From NCBI RefSeq assembly GCF_023073715.1, contig NZ_JADPKA010000018.1, positions 62,001 through 126,000 of the forward strand: a stretch of 64,000 nucleotides of DNA. Reading direction: 5' to 3'. The notes below the pieces were generated by a model. The model was not told where the DNA came from. It worked only from the letters and a program-made list of their open reading frames with translations, and made no database searches. The position numbers were made by a program, and so were the translations under genes. This stretch comes from Bradyrhizobium sp. 164. Lineage in GTDB: Bacteria > Pseudomonadota > Alphaproteobacteria > Rhizobiales > Xanthobacteraceae. Shown here piece by piece: positions 1 through 6,902 of this stretch; positions within the stretch are counted from its first letter, which is position 1; every line of letters starts with the position of its first letter.

Positions 1-475
1 GGAAGCGCTCGTTGACCTCGTGGAAACGCTCGGGATTGCCGGCATAGCTCAGCACCCGTAGCTCCTCGTGGACGGCCTCCAGGCCGTGCCGCTCGGCGGC
101 CGACATGCGCTCGGCGGCAAGGCCGGCGCACAATGCCTCGAGCTCCGCCATCGCCTCGAACATGCTCTTCAGCCGCTCGATCGAGGGCTGCGCCACCACT
201 GCCCCACGATGGGCGCGCGCCTCGACAAGACCGCTCGCGACGAGCTGGCGCAACGCCTCGCGCACCGGCGTGCGCGAGACGCTGAAGCGCCGCGCGATGT
301 CGGTCTCGTCGAGCGGCGCACCGGGAGCCAAAGTTCCACGCACGATCTCGTCGGCGAGCTGAAGACGCAGCTCTTCCGCGCGCGTGACTTTGTGCAGCGA
401 CGGTGAGGGACGGTCGACGCGCGGCACCACCGGCTCGGCTGGCAGCGCTCCCGGCGGAAAGTCGTCAAGCCTCAT
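1..475 (-). CDS. GntR-family transcriptional regulator (FadR/FCD type), partial
   Basis: Only the first 158 codons are in the window; the gene runs off the left edge. A winged-helix domain spans roughly residues 32-92, with the recognition-helix motif [11 protein letters not shown] typical of GntR proteins. It is followed from about residue 100 by the start of a helical FCD ligand-binding domain ([21 protein letters not shown]). FCD regulators usually sense small organic acids and act as local repressors. The ATG overlaps the stop of the AtzH-like gene upstream (ATGA), so the two are probably translationally coupled. I infer that it controls the transporter-hydrolase operon it terminates. The ligand cannot be read from the sequence. 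Confidence 0.9.
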   Translation of the reverse strand, partial: MRLDDFPPGALPAEPVVPRVDRPSPSLHKVTRAEELRLQLADEIVRGTLAPGAPLDETDIARRFSVSRTPVREALRQLVASGLVEARAHRGAVVAQPSIERLKSMFEAMAELEALCAGLAAERMSAAERHGLEAVHEELRVLSYAGNPERFHEVNERF

Positions 476-867
476 ACGGTCTCTTTCGGCTCGTCGATGA
501 TGCTGACATGGGCGGCGACGACGCGCCAGCCCTCCGGAAAGCGAATCCAGGTCTGCATCTGCCGGCCGACCTTGCCGGGCGCGGTGTCGCGATAGAACAA
601 GGTGGAGGCCACGGCCGTGTCGCGGCCATAGCTCGTAATCACGGTCTTCGCGGTGCGCCGGTTCAGGCCGACCGGCGAGCGGCCGGCGCGAAAGCCGGAG
701 ATCGCCTCATAGCCGTAGAGGTTCTCGCCGATACCGTAGCGCAGCGTGCGGGGGTCGTTGCGGAAGAGCTCACCGAGCACGGCGACGTCGTTGCTGACGA
801 GGGCCTGCTCATAGCGCTCGAACGCGGCTCTGACTTCGGCGATCACGTCGGGAAGATCGATCTCCAT
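472..867 (-). CDS. AtzH-like protein (DUF3225, NTF2-like fold)
   Basis: A 131-residue protein resembling AtzH, the small NTF2-like enzyme that acts with AtzE in cyanuric acid breakdown, where it hydrolyses 1,3-dicarboxyurea. Recognisable family features are the N-terminal helix with [14 protein letters not shown], the segment [14 protein letters not shown] and the C-terminal half with [17 protein letters not shown]. An AGAGGA Shine-Dalgarno lies just upstream of the ATG. It starts 12 bases after the AtzE-like gene and ends in an ATGA overlap with the GntR gene. The order AtzG-AtzE-AtzH matches the Pseudomonas cyanurate operon, but homologues in other bacteria may act on different urea or amide derivatives. 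No cyanuric acid ring-opening AtzD is present in the window. Confidence 0.82.
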   Translation of the reverse strand: MEIDLPDVIAEVRAAFERYEQALVSNDVAVLGELFRNDPRTLRYGIGENLYGYEAISGFRAGRSPVGLNRRTAKTVITSYGRDTAVASTLFYRDTAPGKVGRQMQTWIRFPEGWRVVAAHVSIIDEPKETV

Positions 868-879
868 CTCAAAATCCTC

Positions 880-2274
880 TTAAAGTCCCCTTGGCGACGG
901 CGCCGATACCACGCCCATTTTCTCCAGTGCGTACGCGACGCGCAAGGCGAGGTCCTCGCGCCAGGGCGCGGCGATGATCTGCACGCCGATCGGCAGCGGC
1001 TCGAGCGGCACCGGCACGGCGACGACCGGCAGGCCGATAAAGGAGATCGGCTGGGTGTGGATGCCGATACTGGCGCGCACCGGCAGCTCGACGCCGTCGA
1101 GCGTGAAATTGATCTGGCCAAGCTTCGGCGCGGTGCACGGCGTCGCCGGCGCAAGCAACACGTCGACAGACTTAAAAATCTCGGCGAGCTGGCCGCGATA
1201 CCAGCGTCGGAATTTTTGTGCGCGGTCGACCAGCGGCGCCGGTACCATGGCGCCCGCAATCAGCCGGTCGCGCACGGCAGGATCAAAATCGTTCGGGCGC
1301 TTGCGCAGGCGATCGAGATGCAGCGAAGCGCCTTCGGTAGTGGTGATGACGTAAGCCGCCGCGCGGGCGCGCGAGGCTTCGGGAATGTCGACGATCTCAG
1401 TCGCGCCAAGCGCCTTGGCAACGCGGCTGACGGCTTCGACGGCTTCCGGAAACACGTTCTTCTGAAAGTGACCGCCGGCGATCGCGATGCGCAAGCCCGA
1501 GATGGACTGGCCGAGCAGCGGCGCCACCTGTTCGACGCCACGCGTGGTGCAGGCGCCATCGTCGGCATCCGGTCCCTGCATGACGTCATAGGCGAGCGCG
1601 AGGTCGGCGACGGAGCGTGCCAGCGGGCCGAGATGATCGAGGCTCGCGACAAACGGGAACGAGCGCGCCCGCGACAGCCGGCCGTAGGTCGGCTTCAAAC
1701 CAAAGATGCCGCAGAACGAGGACGGCACCCGGATTGAGCCATTGGTGTCCGAGCCCAGCGCGATCGGCACCAACGCGGCGCCAACGGCGCTGCCCGATCC
1801 ACCCGAGGAGCCGCCGGTCATCCGCGTGGTGTCATGCGGATTGCGCGAGGGACCGTCATGGACGTTCTCGCCGGTGAAGTCGTAGGCGTATTCACCCATG
1901 TTGAGCGCACCGACCAGCACGGCGCCGGCTGCTTCCATCCGCTCGATCAGCGCGGCGTCGCGCCTGGCTGGCGAGAGGTCGCGGTTGATCTTCGAGCCCG
2001 CGCGCGTCACGAGGTTAGCTACGTCGAACAGGTTCTTCACTGCAAAGGGCACGCCGGCGAGCGGGCCGACTTTCTTACCCGCGGCGATCTCGGCATCGAT
2101 CGCGCGCGCCTTGGCACGGGCGCGGTCGGCGGTGACATCGGTGAAGGAATTGAGGATGGTGTCGTGCTGCTTGATGCGCGCGAGAGCTGTTTCCGTGGCA
2201 GCGAGCGCCGACATCCTGCCGCCCGCAACCGCGCTCGCGATCTCGGTGGCGGTCATCTCTGGCTTTGTGATCAT
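880..2274 (-). CDS. AtzE-like amidase-signature hydrolase
   Basis: A 464-residue amidase-signature enzyme. The Lys-cisSer-Ser triad is readable as K80 (FAVKNLF), S156 (TGGSSGGSGSA) and S180 (GSDTNGSIRVP), with the family's 24-residue spacing between the two serines. Overall similarity is to AtzE, the 1-carboxybiuret hydrolase that needs the small subunit AtzG. The ATG at 2274 is chosen because it starts at the conserved N-terminus, 7 bases after the AtzG-like gene. The frame stays open upstream, but that extension would overlap AtzG and has no family resemblance. The enzyme is cytoplasmic. Its neighbours (AtzG- and AtzH-like proteins and a peptide-type ABC importer) suggest it hydrolyses an imported amide or urea derivative; the substrate is unknown. 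Confidence 0.9.
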   Translation of the reverse strand: MITKPEMTATEIASAVAGGRMSALAATETALARIKQHDTILNSFTDVTADRARAKARAIDAEIAAGKKVGPLAGVPFAVKNLFDVANLVTRAGSKINRDLSPARRDAALIERMEAAGAVLVGALNMGEYAYDFTGENVHDGPSRNPHDTTRMTGGSSGGSGSAVGAALVPIALGSDTNGSIRVPSSFCGIFGLKPTYGRLSRARSFPFVASLDHLGPLARSVADLALAYDVMQGPDADDGACTTRGVEQVAPLLGQSISGLRIAIAGGHFQKNVFPEAVEAVSRVAKALGATEIVDIPEASRARAAAYVITTTEGASLHLDRLRKRPNDFDPAVRDRLIAGAMVPAPLVDRAQKFRRWYRGQLAEIFKSVDVLLAPATPCTAPKLGQINFTLDGVELPVRASIGIHTQPISFIGLPVVAVPVPLEPLPIGVQIIAAPWREDLALRVAYALEKMGVVSAPSPRGL

Positions 2275-2281
2275 GGCGACA

Positions 2282-2461
2282 TCAGGCCGTGAAAATCGGC
2301 GCCGGCTCGGTCTCGTCCGGCAGCGCGAATTCGTCGACGAGGCGGCCAAGCCGCAGCGAGACTTCGAGATTGGCGCGAACGGCGGGTCTCCAGGCCTCCT
2401 CGACCGGTAGCGCAAGCGCCTTCGATACGGCTTCGATATAGTCGTCCAGCGGCTCGGCCAT
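2282..2461 (-). CDS. AtzG-like small subunit (DUF4089)
   Basis: A 59-residue protein resembling AtzG, the helical accessory subunit that forms a heterotetramer with AtzE in a manner similar to GatC with GatA. Typical features are the motif LDDYIEAVSKALAL, then RPAVRANLEVSLRLGRLVDEF and an acidic C-terminus. I use the ATG at 2461, preceded by GGGAG; a GTG one codon upstream is also possible. The gene begins 17 bases after the ATPase gene and ends 7 bases before the AtzE-like gene, so transporter and hydrolase genes appear to be one transcription unit. A separate AtzG rather than a fused one is the normal arrangement. Confidence 0.85.
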   Translation of the reverse strand: MAEPLDDYIEAVSKALALPVEEAWRPAVRANLEVSLRLGRLVDEFALPDETEPAPIFTA

Positions 2462-2478
2462 CACGCTCCCAAACTATC

Positions 2479-4263
2479 TCAGTGAACCTGCAACGGCGGA
2501 TGCGGGATCGCCATCAGCAGTTCCTTGGTGTAGGCGTCCTGCGGATCGCTCAAGACCTTCTCGGAAGAGCCTTCTTCGACGATCCGTCCCGTCCGCATCA
2601 CAATGACACGATCGCACAACAAGCGCACCACATTCAAATCATGCGAGACGAACAGATAGCTCATACCTAGGCGCTGCTTCAGGTCCTGAAGTAGATTGAG
2701 GACAACGGCCTGCACCGACACGTCAAGCGCCGCCGTCGGCTCGTCCAGGATGATGAGTTTTGGATGCAGGGCAATGGCGCGGGCGATGCCGACGCGGGCC
2801 TTCTGGCCGCCGGACAATTGATGTGGGAAGCGATCGAGCAGGTCGTGCGGCAGGCCGACCATCGTGGCCAGGTCCTCGCAACGGGCGCGCAGCGCGTCGC
2901 GCCCCCTGATGTCGCCGAGATGCATGATCGGGTCCGCGATGGCGCGCGCGGCGGTGAAGCGCGGGTTGAGGCTGTCGGTCGGGTCCTGGAACACCATCTG
3001 GATGCGGCTGCGCTGCGGCAGCCGGGCGAAGGCGGCAGGCGCGATGCTGCCGATGTCATCGCCGCCGAATTGGATCAGGCCCGAGGTCTGGTCGAGCAGG
3101 CGCATCACCATCATCGACGTCGTCGATTTGCCGCAGCCGGACTCGCCGACCAGGCCGACGCTCTCGCCGACGCGAATCGAGAAGCTGATGCCGTCGACGG
3201 CGCGGAACACGTCCGGCTCGACGGGCGGCTTGCGGCCGAACAATTTGCCGAGCACGGCGGTCGCGCCCTGGCGGGGGTATTCCTTGACGAGCTTTTCGAC
3301 GAGGAGAAGGGGCTTTGTACTCTCGTCACCCCCGGGCTTGACCCGGGGGTCCATCGACTGAGGGTGGTCTTTCGAAGTGTGATGGATGGCCGGGTCAAGC
3401 CCGGCCATGACGGATGGGGATTGCGCCGCTCCAGCCCCCTCCTCCGGCAGCAAGTCTCGCAACGATACACCCAGCCGCGGCGTCGCGCGCATCAGCTTCT
3501 TGGTGTAGGGGTGCTGCGGGCTCGCGAAGATGTCGGCGGCCTTGGCGGTCTCAACCACCCTTCCCTTCTCCATCACCACCACACGGTCGCAATAGGCGGC
3601 GGCGAGGCCGAGGTCGTGCGTGATCAGGATGGTCGACATCGCACGTCGTTTGGTCAGCTCGACGATCAGGTCCATCACCGCCTTCTGCGTGGTGACGTCG
3701 AGGCCGGTGGTCGGCTCGTCCGCGATCAGGAGCTGCGGATTGCAGGCCAGCGCGAGCGCGATGACGACGCGCTGGCACATGCCGCCTGACAGCTCGAACG
3801 GATAGGCGTGGTAGCGCTCGCGCGGCCGGGCGATCTTGACCTGCTCCAGCGCCTCAATGGCTTTTTCACCATGGTCGGCGACCTGGGCCTGCTGCACATG
3901 GGTACGCAAGACGTCCTCGATCTGGTCGCCCACCTTGCGGATCGGATTCAGGGCGGCGCGCGGATTCTGGAAAATCATCGAGACCTCGCGGCCGCGCAGA
4001 TCGCGCATCTGGTCCTCGGTCGCGGCCTTGACGTCGATGCCGGAGAACATCACGGAGCCTTCGGCGATCCGCCCCGCGCGATCGAGGATGCGCATCACCG
4101 CATAGGAGGTCACCGACTTGCCGGATCCGGACTCGCCGACGATCGCCAGCGTCTCGCCCTTGGCGAGGCAGATGCTGACCTGCTGCACCGCTTTGACGAT
4201 GCCGCGACGGGTGGTGAATTCGACGGTGAGGTCCTGGACGTCGAGCAGGGGTTGGGCCGTCAT
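2479..4263 (-). CDS. Fused two-domain ABC transporter ATPase (DppD-DppF type) with an in-frame repeat in the linker
   Basis: A 594-residue ATPase with two complete nucleotide-binding domains of the peptide/nickel type. The first Walker A (GESGSGKS) is at residues 43-50, with signature LSGGMCQRV and Walker [13 protein letters not shown]. The second Walker A (GESGCGKS) is near residue 370, with LSGGQKARV and LIILDEPTAALD. It would energise the two permeases encoded upstream. ATG 4263 is chosen at the conserved N-terminus (MTAQPLLDVQDL); a further 15 codons upstream are open but unlikely. The linker at about residues 285-313 is encoded by a palindromic repeat element (3325-3411) and reads VMAGLDPAIHH and MDPRVKPGGDE, peptides typical of translated rhizobial repeats. 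The next gene, atzG-like, starts 17 bases downstream. Confidence 0.93.
   Translation of the reverse strand: MTAQPLLDVQDLTVEFTTRRGIVKAVQQVSICLAKGETLAIVGESGSGKSVTSYAVMRILDRAGRIAEGSVMFSGIDVKAATEDQMRDLRGREVSMIFQNPRAALNPIRKVGDQIEDVLRTHVQQAQVADHGEKAIEALEQVKIARPRERYHAYPFELSGGMCQRVVIALALACNPQLLIADEPTTGLDVTTQKAVMDLIVELTKRRAMSTILITHDLGLAAAYCDRVVVMEKGRVVETAKAADIFASPQHPYTKKLMRATPRLGVSLRDLLPEEGAGAAQSPSVMAGLDPAIHHTSKDHPQSMDPRVKPGGDESTKPLLLVEKLVKEYPRQGATAVLGKLFGRKPPVEPDVFRAVDGISFSIRVGESVGLVGESGCGKSTTSMMVMRLLDQTSGLIQFGGDDIGSIAPAAFARLPQRSRIQMVFQDPTDSLNPRFTAARAIADPIMHLGDIRGRDALRARCEDLATMVGLPHDLLDRFPHQLSGGQKARVGIARAIALHPKLIILDEPTAALDVSVQAVVLNLLQDLKQRLGMSYLFVSHDLNVVRLLCDRVIVMRTGRIVEEGSSEKVLSDPQDAYTKELLMAIPHPPLQVH
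3325..3411. repeat. Palindromic repeat element inserted in frame in an ATPase gene
   Basis: Two similar arms, each centred on a CCGGGCTTGACCCGG-like palindrome, face each other across a spacer of about 25 bases. The ends read GTCACC and CATGAC, as in the intergenic elements elsewhere in this window. The element keeps the reading frame and encodes about 29 residues between the two ATPase domains. That it is a mobile or repetitive element is inferred from its structure and from the familiarity of its translation; no second copy of this exact family was found in the window. Confidence 0.8.
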
Positions 4264-4372
4264 GACGCGGTCCCGCCGCTCAAAAAACGCGAAAACAACC
4301 CCATGCACAGTAGAATGGCGTTGGAATCATTGGGGAATTTTTGACGGATTTTTGCGCGTGAGGGAGGTTTGG

Positions 4373-4495
4373 CTCTCTCATTCCCTCCCCCCTTGCGGGG
4401 GAGGGGCAGGGAGGGGGGTAGCCACGAACTCCGACGTCGCTTGGGGCTACCCCCCTCCCCTGCCCTCCCCCACAAGGGGGGAGGGAGCGAGAGAG
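4373..4495. repeat. Double-hairpin intergenic repeat (CTCCCCC family)
   Basis: Begins CTCTCTCATTCCCTCCCC and ends with its inverse GGGGAGGGAGCGAGAGAG. Two G/C-tract half-elements are arranged head to head with GGGTAGCC and GGCTACCC in the middle. It fills much of the gap between the ATPase and permease genes of the minus-strand operon. A near copy lies at 6715-6840 and relatives at 5491-5616 and 9926-10055. Confidence 0.85.
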
Positions 4496-4537
4496 ACGTG
4501 CCCTCCTCACGACTTCGCTGCACGAATCCGACCACCA

Positions 4538-5437
4538 TCACGTCCTCCGCTGCGGGTCGACGATGTCGCGCAGGCCGTCGCCGAGGAGGTTGAAGCAGAA
4601 CACGGCGATCATCAAAGCAAGGCCGGGGAATAGCGCGATCCACCACTCGCCCGAGACCATGAAGCCCGCACCTTCGGCGACCATGATGCCCCATTCGGCG
4701 GTGGGCGGGCGGACGCCGAGGCCGATGAAGGACAGGCCGGCGGCGTTGAGGATGGCGTAGCCCATGGTCAGCGACATCTGCACGATCATGATCGGCATGA
4801 TGTTCGGCAGGATGTGCACCAGGAGGATGCGGAATTCGCCGTTGCCGGACAGACGTGCCGCCTGCACGAAGCCGGCATTGCGGCGGACATTGGCCTCGGC
4901 GCGAGCGACGCGGGCATAGAGTGGGAAGTTCACGATCGCGGTGGCGAGGATGATGTTCTGCACGGTGTTGCCGAGCGCAGCGACGATGCCCATCGCCAGC
5001 ACGAACAGCGGGAAAGCCATGATCGTGTCGGCGATGCGGCCGACGATGCGGTCGGTCCAGCCGCCGAAATAACCGCCGGCGATGCCGGCGAGCCCGCCCA
5101 TCAAGAACACCAGCGCGATGGAGGCGACCGCGATGAAAACATCGAGCCGCGTGGCGACGATGACGCGGCTAAAGATGTCGCGACCGAGCTGGTCGGTGCC
5201 GAACCAGTGCGCCGCCGACGGCGGGTTCAGCGCGACGGCGGTATCGGAGGCGAGCGGATCATACGGCACGACATAGGGGCCGAAGATCGCGGCGGCCAGG
5301 ATCAGAATCAGCAGCGCGAAGGCGAAGCCCGTGACCTTGTTCTCGCCGAGCACATAGCGCGTCTGTTCGAGGATTGCGACCAGGCCCGAGGTGCGGGCGG
5401 GGCCGACGGGCTCGACCGCTGGTGCAACGGTGCTCAT
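4538..5437 (-). CDS. ABC transporter permease (DppC/OppC type)
   Basis: A 299-residue inner-membrane permease of the BPD_transp_1 family. After a cytoplasmic N-terminus come a first membrane segment (residues about 36-55) and the OppC-type motif FGTDQLGRDIFSRVI. Several more membrane helices follow, then the EAA loop around QAARLSGNGEFRILLVHILPNIMP that contacts the ATPase, and the C-terminal NLLGDGLRDIVDPQ characteristic of DppC. The ATG at 5437 follows GGGGGA at good spacing. It pairs with the DppB-type permease encoded upstream. The 274-base gap before the ATPase gene holds the repeat at 4373-4495. Confidence 0.92.
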   Translation of the reverse strand: MSTVAPAVEPVGPARTSGLVAILEQTRYVLGENKVTGFAFALLILILAAAIFGPYVVPYDPLASDTAVALNPPSAAHWFGTDQLGRDIFSRVIVATRLDVFIAVASIALVFLMGGLAGIAGGYFGGWTDRIVGRIADTIMAFPLFVLAMGIVAALGNTVQNIILATAIVNFPLYARVARAEANVRRNAGFVQAARLSGNGEFRILLVHILPNIMPIMIVQMSLTMGYAILNAAGLSFIGLGVRPPTAEWGIMVAEGAGFMVSGEWWIALFPGLALMIAVFCFNLLGDGLRDIVDPQRRT

Positions 5438-5490
5438 GATGTCCCCCAGAATCGTGATGCGGTCGAATCCGGTTGTTGCCACAAAGGAAG

Positions 5491-5616
5491 TGCGCCCCCT
5501 CTCCCGCTTGCGGGGGAGGGCTGGGGTGGGGGTGTCTCCTCATTGAGGCTCCCCAAGAGGAAAGAGCCCTCACCCGGCGCTACGCGCCGACCTCTCCCGC
5601 AAGCGGGAGAGGTGAC
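5491..5616. repeat. Double-hairpin intergenic repeat (CTCTCCCGC family)
   Basis: A first hairpin (CTCTCCCGCTTGCGGGGGAG) is followed by GGGTGGGGGTGTC, a short spacer, CCCTCACCCGGCGCTACGCG and a second hairpin (CTCTCCCGCAAGCGGGAGAG). It occupies the gap between the two permease genes. Its half-elements recur at 9926-9960 and 18327-18362. Confidence 0.85.
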
Positions 5617-5655
5617 CGTCCCCGCGGCTAGCTTAATCCCACCAAACCTCATGCG

Positions 5656-6669
5656 CTATCCCTCCAGCCTGACGCGCGGATCGATCACGCCGTACAAAAT
5701 GTCGATCACGAGATTGAGCAGCACGTACATGACGGCCATGGTCAGCACGAAACCCTGCACCGGCGCGAAGTCGGACGAGATCAGCGCTTCCACCGCATAG
5801 GAGCCGATGCCAGGCCATGCGAACACTTTCTCCACCAGCACGTTGGCACCCAAGAGGAACGAGAACACCATGCTCAGCGTGGTGATGACCGGAAGCATGG
5901 CGTTGCGGAAGGCGTAGGTGACGATGACGGTCCCCGGCGACAGGCCGCTGGCGCGGGCCGTTCGCACGAACTCCGAAGCCAGCACCGCCAGCATCGAGGC
6001 GCGCGTCATGCGCGCGATCGGCGCCAGCGAGAAGATCGCGAGCGTCGTCGCGGGCAAGATCAGCTGGCTCAGCGCGGAGCGGAACGCCTCAATGTCGCGC
6101 GCGAGCAGCGTGTCGATCAGGTAGAAGCCGGTCACTGTCGGCGGCGCGCTGTAGAACACGTCGAGCCGGCCGAGCGGCGCCGGCGACCAGCCGAGACGGA
6201 AATAGAAGAGATAGACCAGCACGAGGCCGGTGAAGAACACCGGCAGCGACACGCCGGCCGTGGTGGTGACGCGGCAGAGATGGTCGATCCACGATCCCGG
6301 CCGCGTTGCCGCCAGCACGCCGAGCGGAATGGCGATGGCGATCGAGACGAAGAGGCCGAGCAGCGTCAGCTCGGCGGACGCCGGCAGGCGGTTGCGGATC
6401 TCGGCCGCGACCGGCTGGCCGGTGGTCAGCGAGTTGCCGAAATCGCCATGAGCGAGATCGTTGGTGTAGCGGAAGAACTGCTCGATCAGCGGCCTGTCGA
6501 GGCCGAGCTTCTTGCGGATCTGTTCGACGGCTTCCTTGGTCGCGGCGGGGCCGGCGAAGTAGGCGGCGGGATCGCCTGGCAGCGCGCGCGTCAGCAGGAA
6601 GGTGACGATGACGACGCCGATCAGCGAGGGGATCGCGAACATCAACCGCTTGCCGATCATGGTCAGCAT
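5656..6669 (-). CDS. ABC transporter permease (DppB/OppB type)
   Basis: A 337-residue permease. The first membrane helix near the N-terminus (RLMFAIPSLIGVVIVTFLLT) is followed by the DppB hallmark RALPGDPAAYFAG, a periplasmic segment (GLDRPLIEQFFRYTNDL), further helices, the EAA loop region (RTARASGLSPGTVIVTYAFRNAMLPVIT) and the C-terminal DPRVRLEG. ATG 6669 is preceded by AGGAG; fourteen upstream codons are open but resemble repeat-derived sequence. It forms the channel with the DppC-type permease. The gap to the binding-protein gene upstream contains the repeat at 6715-6840. Confidence 0.92.
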   Translation of the reverse strand: MLTMIGKRLMFAIPSLIGVVIVTFLLTRALPGDPAAYFAGPAATKEAVEQIRKKLGLDRPLIEQFFRYTNDLAHGDFGNSLTTGQPVAAEIRNRLPASAELTLLGLFVSIAIAIPLGVLAATRPGSWIDHLCRVTTTAGVSLPVFFTGLVLVYLFYFRLGWSPAPLGRLDVFYSAPPTVTGFYLIDTLLARDIEAFRSALSQLILPATTLAIFSLAPIARMTRASMLAVLASEFVRTARASGLSPGTVIVTYAFRNAMLPVITTLSMVFSFLLGANVLVEKVFAWPGIGSYAVEALISSDFAPVQGFVLTMAVMYVLLNLVIDILYGVIDPRVRLEG

Positions 6670-6714
6670 GCGGTGCTCCTGGGCGTGTTGCGCGCGCTGC
6701 TGGCCGCACACTCC

Positions 6715-6840
6715 ACTGCGTTCCCTCCCCCCTTGTGGGGGAGGGCTAGGGAGGGGAGTGGCTCCGGGAGAGGTCGGAGTTTGTGGCTACCCCCCTCCCC
6801 GCCCCTCCCCCACAAGGGGGGAGGGAGTGAGAGAGCAGTG
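6715..6840. repeat. Double-hairpin intergenic repeat (CTCCCCC family)
   Basis: Starts CACTGCGTTCCCTCCCCC and ends GGAGGGAGTGAGAGAGCAGTG, an extended inverse. The internal layout is nearly identical to the copy at 4373-4495, including the central GTGGCTACCCCCCTCCCC. It lies between the binding-protein and first permease genes, the position where REP-type hairpins are known in other bacteria to protect the binding-protein mRNA from decay. Confidence 0.85.
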
Positions 6841-6902
6841 GCCACCTCACTCGGAAACGCAGCCAGAGTCGCGACCATATCGCGCGCGCCGACCATGCCC
6901 CC

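Noticed and set aside
403..1737. A 444-codon plus-strand open frame opposite the AtzE-like gene
   Set aside because: No domain features and biased composition; the minus-strand amidase has a full catalytic triad.
4280..4694. Several short frames translating to SLPPPLWGR-type peptides here and at 6663-6896
   Set aside because: They are translations of the CTCCCCC repeats, which commonly create spurious small proteins.
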